A DNA stretch of 64,000 nucleotides from Mesorhizobium qingshengii (GTDB taxonomy: Bacteria; Pseudomonadota; Alphaproteobacteria; Rhizobiales; Rhizobiaceae), in assembly GCF_900103325.1 (NCBI RefSeq), contig NZ_FMXM01000002.1, forward strand, positions 124,001 through 188,000, given 5' to 3'. The position numbers and the translations under genes were made by a program. The notes under the pieces are model-generated. The model saw nothing but the letters and a program-made list of their open reading frames with translations, did not search any database and was not told the origin of the DNA. The stretch's first letter is position 1; every line of letters begins with the position of its first letter. Shown in pieces: positions 1 through 7,155 of this stretch.

Positions 1-416
1 CCCTTGAGCGACCCTTTGATGCCGCCGGGTCCTTGCTCCAGAGCATCGTAGATCTGCCCGGCCTGCGATGCGAAAATCTGCATCGGCGGCGCGCCCAGGG
101 CAAACATCGTGATGACGTCGTTGCCCTGGCGGGACAGATTGAGCAGCTGATTGGCGGTCAGCTTGGAAGCGTTGCCTATGCTGACGACATTGGAGGCGGA
201 CTGCGTTGCAACGGCCCGCTGGGCAGCAGTCTGAGTGGTCAACGCGTCCGTGACGCGCCGCGCCGCAGCCTCGGCCTGACCTTCAGCCGAGACCATGGCT
301 GCGGAAGCTTCCGTGGCCGCGACGCCTACGGTGCGGACAGCCGTCGCGGTTTGATCCGCCGCAGCTTTCGCGCCCGAAGCTTCGCCGGAAATGACCAGGG
401 CAAGGTTGAGTGTCAC
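1..416 (-). CDS. Tail length tape measure protein, N-terminal part (runs off window)
   Basis: Reading leftward from a GTG at 416, the frame stays open for 138 codons to the window edge. The start overlaps the stop of the preceding chaperone frame as GTGA. The first 60 residues are rich in Ala, Thr, Glu and Ser with coiled-coil character. They are followed by LTANQLLNLSRQGNDVI and a stretch ending MQIFASQAGQIYDAL, which resembles the conserved start of lambda-type tape measure proteins (TMP_2 family). The position directly after the G/GT-type chaperone pair fits the lambda tail order. The full protein would set tail length and is probably several hundred residues longer. Confidence 0.8.
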   Translation of the reverse strand, partial: MTLNLALVISGEASGAKAAADQTATAVRTVGVAATEASAAMVSAEGQAEAAARRVTDALTTQTAAQRAVATQSASNVVSIGNASKLTANQLLNLSRQGNDVITMFALGAPPMQIFASQAGQIYDALEQGPGGIKGSLK

Positions 417-820
417 CGGCCGGCTCCATTCAAGATCGGCAGTGCGGCGTGCTCCATTTCACGGAGATCCTCGAACATCCGCCAGGCGAGATGCTTCCGC
501 TGCTCGCCGCGCGGACGCGCCTCGAGGAGCGCGGATGCGGCGGCATAGTCGATGCCGACATAGTGAAGGATGCCGTCCATGCCACGCGCAACGATGCGCC
601 ATTGCGTCTCGCAGCCGAGAAACAAACGAACCACCGGCATGTTGATGTCCCAAACCTTGAACACTTCGGTCTCTTCGCTCTCAGCCGTTTCGGGCAGGCT
701 CTCGGCTGGAACGCCCAGCGCCTCCGCGTCCATGCGCGCCTGGTGATCAGGCCGCGTTGGGGTTGTCGGATCGGTCTGACCGGTTCTCGACAATGCCCAG
801 GCGCGCGCGGCCTCCGTCAG
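413..820 (-). CDS. Tail assembly chaperone, frameshifted C-terminal part (GT-type, DUF1799-like)
   Basis: This frame lies -1 relative to the chaperone gene upstream and has its own ATG only at 889, without a clear ribosome site. It is best read as the T half of a G-GT fusion entered by slippage at 826-820. From the shift it gives about 135 residues beginning LTEAARAW, with the sequence VFKVWDINMPVVRLFLGCET in the middle, which I recognise as DUF1799-like. DUF1799 proteins are found before tape measure genes in transposable siphophages. The fusion would hold the unfolded tape measure while the tube polymerises. Independent translation from 889 remains possible. Confidence 0.75.
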   Translation of the reverse strand: MTEAARAWALSRTGQTDPTTPTRPDHQARMDAEALGVPAESLPETAESEETEVFKVWDINMPVVRLFLGCETQWRIVARGMDGILHYVGIDYAAASALLEARPRGEQRKHLAWRMFEDLREMEHAALPILNGAGR

Positions 821-1191
821 TTTCCCGTTCGCGCCCCGTCGCTGACCAGCGATGCGCTGTACGACTGATAGATGCCCTGGCGGTACCATGGGCCGGCCTT
901 CAGCATCGCACGCAGCATCTCACGGTCGAAGGCAATCGCCTTCTTGTCGCCATCGACGACGCCGCGCCAATCACGGCTCGCATTGAGCAGAAGATCGTGC
1001 GCGTGTTCGGTCTGGTCCTCGGGCTTCATGGCCTTGATCTCTTCCAAGATCCTGTCGACCTCGTCCGAGTTAACCGCTGCGAATTCCATTTCGAACGTTT
1101 CGGTGATCCACAAGCCCGACTTGTCCGAGCTCGGCATCTTGATCTTGATCGGCCACCAGTAGGTGTATTCAGCGGTCGGGGCGAACTTCAT
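817..1191 (-). CDS. Tail assembly chaperone (lambda G-like)
   Basis: A 124-residue protein starting MKFAPTAEYTYWWP. The ATG at 1191 is preceded by GGGA at proper spacing; an earlier in-frame ATG at 1233 would overlap the tail tube end and has no ribosome site. Its position between tail tube and tape measure and the slippery heptamer at its stop identify it as the short form of a G/GT chaperone pair. It is rich in acidic and Ala residues in the middle (DEVDRILEEIKAM), as expected for a helical chaperone. In lambda most ribosomes make the short form and a few percent make the fusion; the ratio here is unknown. Confidence 0.8.
   Translation of the reverse strand: MKFAPTAEYTYWWPIKIKMPSSDKSGLWITETFEMEFAAVNSDEVDRILEEIKAMKPEDQTEHAHDLLLNASRDWRGVVDGDKKAIAFDREMLRAMLKAGPWYRQGIYQSYSASLVSDGARTGN
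820..826 (-). promoter_or_regulatory. -1 ribosomal frameshift site GGGAAAC in tail chaperone genes
   Basis: On the coding strand the last zero-frame codons are ACG GGA AAC TGA, so the heptamer G GGA AAC ends directly against the stop codon. It fits X XXY YYZ exactly and differs in one base from the GGGAAAG slip site of lambda G-T. The downstream frame is -1, as such a site requires, and is open across the site. Confidence 0.85.
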
Positions 1192-1221
1192 GGATTTTCC
1201 CAAGCTTTGAAGGGCGTTTGA

Positions 1222-1241
1222 AAGGCGGCACAAACCGCCTT
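1222..1241 (-). terminator. Hairpin after the tail tube gene
   Basis: AAGGCGG and CCGCCTT form a 7-bp stem around CACAAA. The stem overlaps the tail tube stop codon, and a short T-rich run follows on the coding strand. It may attenuate transcription or protect the 3' end of the abundant tube transcript. Confidence 0.4.
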
Positions 1242-2167
1242 CAGGTGATGGTGAGGTTCAGCTCGTTGGCGCCGAGGCTGGTGAGCATCAGCGGCAGCGA
1301 ATAGTTGCGGATGTTGTCGGTCTGGCCCGAAGCAGGCCGGCCGATCTGGACGGCGTCGGCTGAGAGCGACACGACGTTGCCTTCAACGGTCCCATGCGTC
1401 AGCGCCAGGGCGCCCTTCGTGTGAGCCCCGGCGATCGAGAACCAGTCGATGGTGGCCAGCGACTTCGCTTCCACGACTGCAGTGCCGGTTGCCTGGCGGT
1501 CGGTGATCTCAATGCTTTCAGAGCCGATCAGATGGCGCGGTACAACCTGGTTGGCGAGATCGAGGTTCAAGCTCTCGGCGATCGCCGACCAGCCGTGCAG
1601 AGACATTGTCGTGTTGGCCTTCGAGACCGGCACCGCATCGATCCACTTGGACTTGTCGACTACCGGCAATGCCGTGTCGGCAATGGTCCCTTGTAGGAAT
1701 TTCATCGTGAACTGCATGCGCGGAATGCGCTTCGGCGTGAAGCCGAAGGTCACGGTGCCGCGACCACCAAGCCCGATGTGTCTGACGCCGTCTTCGTTCC
1801 AATACAGGTCGCTGCTCTCGAAACTGTCGTGGACCAGGTCGTATTGCACGTCGGTGGCCGCAGTGATCGTCTCGGCGAAACCGACCGAGCGAAGCAAAGG
1901 ACCGTAGGCAGGCGCAGTGCCAAGCACTCCGGAGCCCGCCAGCTCGACCGAGAACTGAGCCTGGATATAGTTGCCCGTCAGATAGATGCCCTGGTGACCA
2001 AGCTTCGGCTGCAAGAGATTGCGGGCCTCCTCATCGCCGGCCATTGGCGTGAAGGTCACGTCGCTGAGCTGGATGAAGTTGGCCGCGCCCGTCGGGACAG
2101 CATCGGTGCCGTAGACAGTTTCCATCTTGAGCAGGGCGGCGAGTTTCTTGAAGCGGCGGATGGCCAT
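1241..2167 (-). CDS. Phage tail tube protein
   Basis: A 308-residue protein starting MAIRRFKKLAALLKMETVYG. The opening, a K-E-T-x-Y-G-T-D segment followed by FIQLSDVTFTPM, and the beta-rich, Gly/Thr-rich body with a C-terminal Ig-like stretch (RNYSLPLMLTSLGANELNL) are typical of siphophage tail tube proteins in B3/D3112-like transposable phages. Its place after the gp37/gp38-like genes, where Mu has the sheath gene, shows this phage has a non-contractile tail. It polymerises around the tape measure to form the DNA conduit. It is followed at once by a hairpin, in keeping with high expression. Confidence 0.85.
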   Translation of the reverse strand: MAIRRFKKLAALLKMETVYGTDAVPTGAANFIQLSDVTFTPMAGDEEARNLLQPKLGHQGIYLTGNYIQAQFSVELAGSGVLGTAPAYGPLLRSVGFAETITAATDVQYDLVHDSFESSDLYWNEDGVRHIGLGGRGTVTFGFTPKRIPRMQFTMKFLQGTIADTALPVVDKSKWIDAVPVSKANTTMSLHGWSAIAESLNLDLANQVVPRHLIGSESIEITDRQATGTAVVEAKSLATIDWFSIAGAHTKGALALTHGTVEGNVVSLSADAVQIGRPASGQTDNIRNYSLPLMLTSLGANELNLTIT

Positions 2168-2170
2168 CAG

Positions 2171-2362
2171 CTATTTTCCCTTCCTGGGCGTGGTGGCCGG
2201 CACTGCCGTGCCGGTTTCGGACGTCTGCACCGGAGCAGCGGTCTTGTCAGGGTCCGCTAGCGGGACGGCAATGATCGCCTCGGTCCCGGCGACCTTTTTC
2301 AGGCTGCCGTCCTTGCCCCGGATGTAGCTGCCGCCCGCGAGCGGCTTCGTGATCTGCGCCAT
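2171..2362 (-). CDS. DUF2635 family phage protein (Mu gp38-like)
   Basis: A 63-residue protein starting MAQITKPLAGGSYIRG, one base after the stop of the gp37-like gene. The short length, the GSYIRGKDGSLKKV segment (DUF2635 proteins usually have a P-x-G-x-x-V-R-D/P-like start) and the position between gp37 and the tail tube fit DUF2635. The tail is rich in Pro, Thr and Ala and probably disordered. Function is unknown in Mu as well. Confidence 0.65.
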   Translation of the reverse strand: MAQITKPLAGGSYIRGKDGSLKKVAGTEAIIAVPLADPDKTAAPVQTSETGTAVPATTPRKGK

Positions 2363-2363
2363 G

Positions 2364-2801
2364 TCAGGTTTTCTCCACGAGGTAGTAGCCGGCGCCGAAC
2401 AGCTCGCGCTGCCAGACGTATCCGTTCTTGGCTTTGAGAAGGTTGGACGAGATGTGCTCGACCACATCGGCATTGTTGACCGTGGCTGGCTCGAAACCGA
2501 TCAGCGCTTCGCGCACCTTGGCCTTCACTGCTTCGTTGTCTTCGGCGGCGGCGCCACCGGTTCCGTCCGAAACGTTCCGGGTGACGATGATGATGGCGAC
2601 ATCCGCTTCGCATCTTTGGGCCAGCCGGCCGGTCATGCGTTCGTTCGGACTGCTCTGCTCTTCCTCGACCAGCACGAAGGCCGCCGGCGTCGCCTTCGGT
2701 TCGCCGTTCAGCGCCGCAAAAGCCGCCGCACCTTCGACCATCCGGAAGATCGGCGGATTGATGTCGCGGAGGCGCTGCTGAAATTCGGACGAGAGTGTCA
2801 T
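2364..2801 (-). CDS. Tail terminator-like protein (Mu gp37-like)
   Basis: A 145-residue protein starting MTLSSEFQQRLRDINPPIFR; its ATG overlaps the stop of the upstream gene as ATGA. The compact alpha/beta composition (VADIIIVT-like strand AIIIVTRNVSD, then a helix containing VREALIGF, then a strand at the end) and the place between the gpG-like protein and gp38 match the gp37 family, now regarded as tail terminators. It would cap the finished tail tube for head joining. Confidence 0.75.
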   Translation of the reverse strand: MTLSSEFQQRLRDINPPIFRMVEGAAAFAALNGEPKATPAAFVLVEEEQSSPNERMTGRLAQRCEADVAIIIVTRNVSDGTGGAAAEDNEAVKAKVREALIGFEPATVNNADVVEHISSNLLKAKNGYVWQRELFGAGYYLVEKT

Positions 2802-3388
2802 GGCCGGGCTCCGGAATGGGCATCGGCCTCCGCGCGGAAAGCATCCTCGGCGATCTGCAGGATCTCGGCCTGGTCGGCTTGATCGACATAGAGGTATGGC
2901 CGCGCCGGAATGCTGATGCTGTGCGCGCCGATCGAGACGCGGACGGTTTCCTTGCGCTTGCGGGATGCCTTGACGAAGCGCCGGCCGCGATTGGTCTTAC
3001 CGAAATGGAGATCCTGCTCGCGCGCCGGGATATTTGCTTCGCCGCCGAGCTGCTGAATGGCAGCATAAAGCAGATTGGTGCCGACAGCGGCTTCTGTGTC
3101 GGTCGCTTCGCCTGTGATCGAGCTATAGAGCCGGTTGGTCACGCGCAGCATGTGTCCATAGCCGCGCGTGCCCCGGCCGCTGCGCTTGGCGGCCGTACGC
3201 GGGCTTAGCTTCTGCCATTTGCCATTCGGGCCGGTCTCACGTTCGAAATGTCGCTGGGTAGCCGTGACCAGGTAGGCGGCGATCGCCGACATGATCGCGC
3301 CGGGCTTGGCGGCCAGGTGCTCGATCCGGTCGAGTGTAGCGAGCACGGCCTGGTCGACGAGGCGTAGCTGGATGCCTTTGGTCGCCAT
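2798..3388 (-). CDS. Virion morphogenesis protein (Mu gpG-like)
   Basis: A 196-residue protein. ATG at 3388 overlaps the previous stop (TGATG); a GTG one codon earlier is the alternative. Conserved features of the gpG/tail-completion family are visible: FERETGPNGKWQKLSPRTAA near residue 55, the ML-x-V-T-x-x-L-x-x-S segment (MLRVTNRLYSSI), and IPARPYLYVD near the C terminus. In Mu this gene lies next to F; here, as in many Mu relatives, it sits between gp36 and gp37. The product acts in joining head and tail. Confidence 0.85.
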   Translation of the reverse strand: MATKGIQLRLVDQAVLATLDRIEHLAAKPGAIMSAIAAYLVTATQRHFERETGPNGKWQKLSPRTAAKRSGRGTRGYGHMLRVTNRLYSSITGEATDTEAAVGTNLLYAAIQQLGGEANIPAREQDLHFGKTNRGRRFVKASRKRKETVRVSIGAHSISIPARPYLYVDQADQAEILQIAEDAFRAEADAHSGARP

Positions 3389-3819
3389 CACAGTCCCTTG
3401 AGAGTGTCGCGGCGGAATACGCGGGTCGAGGGATTGGCGCGGATCGCACCGCCGCCGGCCTGCTCTGGCATCTGGCCTCCATCGTCGATCGAGACCAGGC
3501 CTTTGGCGACATCCTTCAGCCAGGCGAGCGCAAGGGAGTAGTTGCGGGTGACCAGGCTGTCCTTGTCGGCCGCCTCGCCATGCAGGAAGTAGCGCGCGAG
3601 ATCGGCGGCAACCTTCACCAACACCGGAGGGGCAACCAACAACGGCAGCGAGTACTGCTTGCCGATGTAGCCGTCGATCACGCCGTCCGCGTCCGCAAGT
3701 GCCCGGCCAACAACCACATCATCCACCGTGCTCGGCGGAATGTTCGTGCGGTCGGTGAGCTGGGTCAGCTCGCTTGATCCGAACCGGTCGATCAGATCCT
3801 GTTTGACCGCATAGCTCAT
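3388..3819 (-). CDS. DUF1320 head-completion protein (Mu gp36-like)
   Basis: A 143-residue protein starting MSYAVKQDLIDRFGSSELTQ, a classic gp36/DUF1320 opening, with ALADADGVIDGYIGKQYSLP following and a Leu/Ala-rich helix with VAADLARYFLHG. The ATG overlaps the stop of the small membrane protein gene (ATGA). The family is helical and is thought to form the connector below the portal. C-terminal residues RVFRRDTLKGL are also family-like. Confidence 0.88.
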   Translation of the reverse strand: MSYAVKQDLIDRFGSSELTQLTDRTNIPPSTVDDVVVGRALADADGVIDGYIGKQYSLPLLVAPPVLVKVAADLARYFLHGEAADKDSLVTRNYSLALAWLKDVAKGLVSIDDGGQMPEQAGGGAIRANPSTRVFRRDTLKGL

Positions 3820-4034
3820 CGGGCGCCCGCCACGAAAAACCAGATGAAATATGCGACCCAGCAGAGGATCGTGCCGGCGGCGGCTACGACAAACCGCAGG
3901 AGCGCCGAAACGATCAGCCCAAACGGCGGATACGCGTTGGTGCCGTTTCCGGCAGTCGGCCAGAAGATCGCACCGGCCCAGATCAGGACCGTGAGCGAAA
4001 GCGGCACCAGCCAGATGGGCAGGAAGACGTGCAC
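3816..4034 (-). CDS. Small phage membrane protein
   Basis: A 72-residue protein with a GTG start two bases after the HI1506-like stop. Two strongly hydrophobic segments are visible, about residues 3-26 (VFLPIWLVPLSLTVLIWAGA) and 39-68 (LIVSALLRFVVAAAGTILCW). It has no recognisable domain. Small two-helix proteins inside head operons are sometimes holins, but the lysis cassette here is far away at 15.6-17.1 kb, so I do not assign that role. Confidence 0.55.
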   Translation of the reverse strand: MHVFLPIWLVPLSLTVLIWAGAIFWPTAGNGTNAYPPFGLIVSALLRFVVAAAGTILCWVAYFIWFFVAGAR

Positions 4035-4036
4035 GG

Positions 4037-4525
4037 TCAGATCAGCTCCACGACCAGGTTCGGTTCGGCAAAGAGGGCCTCCAGCTGCTCGGGGCCTTTG
4101 AATGCCTCCATCCGGTGCTCGACCGGCGCCTTTGAGTGGGCGATGCCCGCGCGGCGGAACCCGTCGATCTTCGAACGGACACGAATGCCGCTCGGCACAT
4201 CCCCATCGGCGCTAGCTGCCTGCCAGGCGTCGATCGCAGCGGCCATGCGCGGAAACTTGGAGCGAAACTCGCCCTCGGCCGTTCCCAGACGCTTCTCCAG
4301 ATCATCCAACGTCAGCAAGCCTGCGGAGCCGGCCCCATCGCCAGCTCCGCCCTGGTCATCGCTCTGCGGGGGTTCATGGGTGGAGTTCGTCCCCGTCGCC
4401 GCCCCCGACGACGGGGCATCCTGGCCTTGTGCAGCTCCTGCCGCTTCCGGGCCGGATGTTTCCTTGGCGGCGTCAGCCACCATTTTGGGGGCTTTCGCCT
4501 TCGCTTCACGCAACGCTTTTGCCAT
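4037..4525 (-). CDS. HI1506-related protein (Mu gp35-like)
   Basis: A 162-residue protein starting MAKALREAKAKAPK. The first 70 residues are Ala, Gly, Glu and Pro rich and look disordered. The C-terminal part contains IRVRSKIDGFRRAGIAHSKA and ends VEALFAEPNLVVELI-like, which is the signature of the HI1506/gp35 family (a region that reads about the R-x-G-F-R-R-A-G motif). In Mu-like phages it lies directly after the major capsid gene, as here. Function is not established; a role in the capsid is likely. Confidence 0.75.
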   Translation of the reverse strand: MAKALREAKAKAPKMVADAAKETSGPEAAGAAQGQDAPSSGAATGTNSTHEPPQSDDQGGAGDGAGSAGLLTLDDLEKRLGTAEGEFRSKFPRMAAAIDAWQAASADGDVPSGIRVRSKIDGFRRAGIAHSKAPVEHRMEAFKGPEQLEALFAEPNLVVELI

Positions 4526-4584
4526 CGTTCAATCCTCGTTTTCGGGTCTTTGAAAAACAGCCTCCCAGGGCTGCTTATCGAAGA

Positions 4585-4606
4585 CCCGCCGGCCGGAGCC
4601 GGCGGG
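4585..4606 (-). terminator. Strong hairpin after the major capsid gene
   Basis: CCCGCCGGC and GCCGGCGGG form a perfect 9-bp stem with the loop CGGA, 25 bases past the capsid stop codon. On the coding strand it is followed by TCTTC, only a weak U-tract. It may be a partial terminator that sets capsid transcript levels above those of downstream genes. Confidence 0.5.
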
Positions 4607-4630
4607 GGTACGAATTCGGAGTGGAGCCGA

Positions 4631-5524
4631 TCAGGCCAGCCAGGGAACCACGAGCAGCTCGGCCGTGCCGGCCCACGGATTGCTCTCGCCACCGTTGACC
4701 AGCTGCGACTGCAGGATCTTGCGGCCGGCGCCTTCGAGGCTGGAGGGCACCACCAAGAGGTCCGGAACCAGGCCGAGCGGCTGACCGTAGTCGGCCTTGA
4801 AGCTACCGATGGCGGCGCGCGCCGCCTCATAGTGGGCCGCGTCAAGCGTCTGCTTGGAACCCCAACCGAGCTGCCAGAGGCCGAAGCCGACATTCGCGCG
4901 ACCGTCGACCCCGTACAGGAATTTCTTCTGGTTGAAGACGTTGTCGTCGGTAGGTTTGTCCTTCGAGACGAAATCGAATGACCTCCGCTCCTGGTAGATG
5001 ATCGGCTTGATCGGCTTTTTCGTGCAGAGCAGGAACCAGGGTGTGCCGGCGCCACCGTCAGTGTTGGCGACAGAGGCCGTCGAACCATCCGCCTGGATGA
5101 CCGGGTGGTCGGTGTCGAAGAAATACTGCCCGTCGAAGCAGCTGGTCGTGAACCCGGCCTTCAGCAGCGGCCATACCAGCGTGTCGGGGAACAAGGCGAC
5201 GTTGTCGCCCATCATCTGGAACAGTGGCCCATAGGTGCCGAGGCTGTCGTCCTCGATGTCGTCGCGATCGACGCCGATGGTCTGTTCGAACGGCCGGTTC
5301 TTGATCTCGTAGTCGTACTCGCCAAGGTTCTGGACCAGGCGGTCGCCGATCCATTCCCTGATGCCGGGAATGTTCTGCAGCCAGCCGTATCGTTCCGATT
5401 TGTTGGTGGAGTTTACCTTCATAGCGACCCGAGCCTGCTGAGAAGCAGCAGCACCCAGGCCGGCCTGGAAGGTGGTCTTAAAGCCGACGCGCAGGGCGTC
5501 GAGGGCAGCGGACGTGATCTTCAT
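4631..5524 (-). CDS. Major capsid protein (Mu T-like)
   Basis: A 297-residue protein starting MKITSAALDALRVGFKTTF; the ATG has AGGGG six bases before it. The opening, the GFK-x-x-F-x-x-G segment, RYGWLQNIPGIREWIGDR and NRPFEQTIGVDRDDIEDD are all hallmarks of the Mu-like gpT family. Length is close to Mu T (305). It forms the icosahedral shell, assembled on the scaffold encoded within the I gene. It is followed by a strong hairpin. Confidence 0.93.
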   Translation of the reverse strand: MKITSAALDALRVGFKTTFQAGLGAAASQQARVAMKVNSTNKSERYGWLQNIPGIREWIGDRLVQNLGEYDYEIKNRPFEQTIGVDRDDIEDDSLGTYGPLFQMMGDNVALFPDTLVWPLLKAGFTTSCFDGQYFFDTDHPVIQADGSTASVANTDGGAGTPWFLLCTKKPIKPIIYQERRSFDFVSKDKPTDDNVFNQKKFLYGVDGRANVGFGLWQLGWGSKQTLDAAHYEAARAAIGSFKADYGQPLGLVPDLLVVPSSLEGAGRKILQSQLVNGGESNPWAGTAELLVVPWLA

Positions 5525-5532
5525 GGTGACCC

Positions 5533-5943
5533 CTAGTTGAATTTGACCCACACGCCATCAGCATCCACGTCGTGGATCTTGCCGGCAGGTGAGCGCGTGT
5601 TGGTTCCGTTGGTCTTGGCGACAGTCTGGTCATCGACGCCGTAGCACGTGGCGCCAATGTCGCTGCGGGTGATCAGGTCACCAGCGGAAGAGTTGGCGAA
5701 CTTGTAAATGCCGCGTCCGACCCGGACATTCTTGTCACCATCGGCGCCGGCCGAGTTGTCAACGGTCTGTTCTGCGCGACCGAGACCGACGAGCGTGGTT
5801 ACGGTCGCCATCGGGACCGCGAGGCCGGACGCGTTGATGGCCACCAGGCCGCCGGCAAAGATCTTGGTGGCACCCTTCACCGGCGGCTCGGTGATATCGC
5901 CCGAGCGTTCCAGCGTGTTGCGGCCCTTTGTGAGCGCGGCCAT
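5533..5943 (-). CDS. Capsid decoration-like protein
   Basis: A 136-residue, Gly/Ala/Thr/Asp-rich protein with a beta-rich pattern and no Cys-rich or membrane segments. Segments such as KIFAGGLVAINASGLAVPM and VRVGRGIYKFANSSAGDLIT resemble capsid cement/DUF2190-type proteins. It lies between scaffold-protease and major capsid genes, where many Mu-like and lambda-like phages place the decoration protein. Its ATG overlaps the I stop (TGATG). It would bind the outside of expanded heads and stabilise them. Confidence 0.65.
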   Translation of the reverse strand: MAALTKGRNTLERSGDITEPPVKGATKIFAGGLVAINASGLAVPMATVTTLVGLGRAEQTVDNSAGADGDKNVRVGRGIYKFANSSAGDLITRSDIGATCYGVDDQTVAKTNGTNTRSPAGKIHDVDADGVWVKFN

Positions 5944-6566
5944 CAGCGTACCTCCTGTTCAGCGGCTATGGTTTTGCGATACTCGGCCGGAGCAATGCCC
6001 AAGGCCGAGCAGATGGCGAGCTGCGCCTCGTCGAGCGCCTCTACGGTCTCGCCCTTCCTCGGCGTCCTCAGCTGCGGGTCGGTCAGCACCGGCGCCGAGC
6101 CGACAAACGTCTCGAATTTGGCCGGATCGGACTTGAAGAGGGCCAGGCCCCAATCCTTCAGCGCCGGGATCAGCTTGCCAGCTTTCATCGCCGTGTTGAC
6201 GGCTTCCTCGGCCTTGTCGTCGCCGACCGTGCTTTCCAGCTTGTTCAGCCTGGTCTGCAGCTCGGTCACGGCAGCGACCGGAACGAACTTGGAGGGGTCG
6301 ACCTTGCCGGCGATCGCCGACTGGACTGCCGTCACGATCTCCTCGGACTTGGCGGTTGCCGCGAGGCCGGCGGCCTCGGCGAACTTGGTCCGATCGGCGA
6401 CGATCGAGTTCACCGCCGCCACAATCTCGTCCGGCTTGGCGGTATCGGTGAGCCCGGCAGCCTTGGCGATCGCCGTGCTACTGGTCAGGTAGGAATTGAT
6501 GGCGGCAACGACGTCGTCTTCGTTCGTGCCCTTGGCGAGGTTCAGGGCCGCAAGGATCTTGTCCAT
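5943..6566 (-). CDS. Internal scaffold protein start within I (Mu Z-like)
   Basis: In frame with the protease, the ATG at 6566 (MDKILAALNLAKG) is preceded by CCGGAG at six to seven bases, a good ribosome site inside the coding sequence. It falls exactly at the boundary between protease and helical scaffold halves. Initiation here would give a 207-residue scaffold. Mu makes its scaffold Z from an in-frame internal start in I, and the same layout is inferred here. Confidence 0.7.
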   Translation of the reverse strand: MDKILAALNLAKGTNEDDVVAAINSYLTSSTAIAKAAGLTDTAKPDEIVAAVNSIVADRTKFAEAAGLAATAKSEEIVTAVQSAIAGKVDPSKFVPVAAVTELQTRLNKLESTVGDDKAEEAVNTAMKAGKLIPALKDWGLALFKSDPAKFETFVGSAPVLTDPQLRTPRKGETVEALDEAQLAICSALGIAPAEYRKTIAAEQEVR

Positions 6567-7100
6567 GCTATCTCCGGTCTGGTTGTTGAGGGGGAAGAGT
6601 GCACTCGCTGCAACCGCGATCAGGTCGAGATTGGGCGTGTTGGTGAGACCGGCCATGCGGATGGCGAGCACCCGGCCGGAGGTCTTTTCGTGGAAGAAGA
6701 CGGGCGAGAGATAGCGGTACTCTTTCGCCTTGATCGCTGTCGCCGCCGCTGCGGTCCATTCGACGCGGCCATAGATGCCGTCGTCCTGGGCCTTCAACTC
6801 CTTGATCCAACCGGCGGCCGGAGCTTTGCCGCCGACGCCGGGCACGGCGCCGAATACCGCCTGGTGGTCATAGTCGATGGCGAGATCGGTCGAGCCGGCA
6901 TACTGACGGGTGTTGGCGACGATCCGTTCCATCGACGCCTTGTCGCCCGTGGTCCAGGGACCTTGCCCGTTGCGTCCGGAGAATGTGCCTGCTGGCGTCA
7001 GCTGCACCCATTTGTCATCTTCCGCATCGGCTGCGGTCAGCGCAGTCGAGTGGGAGGCGACCAGGGAGGCCGAAAGGAGTGCGGCAAGTGCGTTGTGCAT
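5943..7100 (-). CDS. Head maturation protease with scaffold domain (Mu I-like)
   Basis: A 385-residue protein. Residues about 30-165 form the protease half typical of the Mu I family: WVQLTPAGTFSGRNG, the LAIDYDHQ motif, AAGWIKEL and the EYRYLSPVF segment before LAIRMAGLTNTPNLDL. The C-terminal 200 residues are Ala/Lys/Asp-rich coiled-coil scaffold. The start is uncertain: the first 25 residues (MHNALAALLSASLVASHST) look like a signal peptide, which is unexpected for a head protease, and a downstream start is possible. It cleaves the scaffold and itself during head maturation. A 25-base dyad lies just upstream (7131-7155). Confidence 0.9.
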   Translation of the reverse strand: MHNALAALLSASLVASHSTALTAADAEDDKWVQLTPAGTFSGRNGQGPWTTGDKASMERIVANTRQYAGSTDLAIDYDHQAVFGAVPGVGGKAPAAGWIKELKAQDDGIYGRVEWTAAAATAIKAKEYRYLSPVFFHEKTSGRVLAIRMAGLTNTPNLDLIAVAASALFPLNNQTGDSMDKILAALNLAKGTNEDDVVAAINSYLTSSTAIAKAAGLTDTAKPDEIVAAVNSIVADRTKFAEAAGLAATAKSEEIVTAVQSAIAGKVDPSKFVPVAAVTELQTRLNKLESTVGDDKAEEAVNTAMKAGKLIPALKDWGLALFKSDPAKFETFVGSAPVLTDPQLRTPRKGETVEALDEAQLAICSALGIAPAEYRKTIAAEQEVR

Positions 7101-7130
7101 CGCCGGACATTGGCCCGGCTGTTGCCCTCA

Positions 7131-7155
7131 AATCATGCCCGCGAAGGCGGGCGGT
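7131..7155 (-). promoter_or_regulatory. 25-base dyad repeat, copy 1 (candidate late activator site before I)
   Basis: The plus strand reads AATCATGCCCGC-GAA-GGCGGGCGGT. It matches copy 2 (17182-17206) at 22 of 25 bases; the three differences are in the centre and the GCCCGC/GCGGGC arms are kept. It ends 31 bases before the I start, the place where Mu has the C-activated late promoter PI. A transcription terminator or a dispersed host palindrome are alternatives. Confidence 0.5.
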
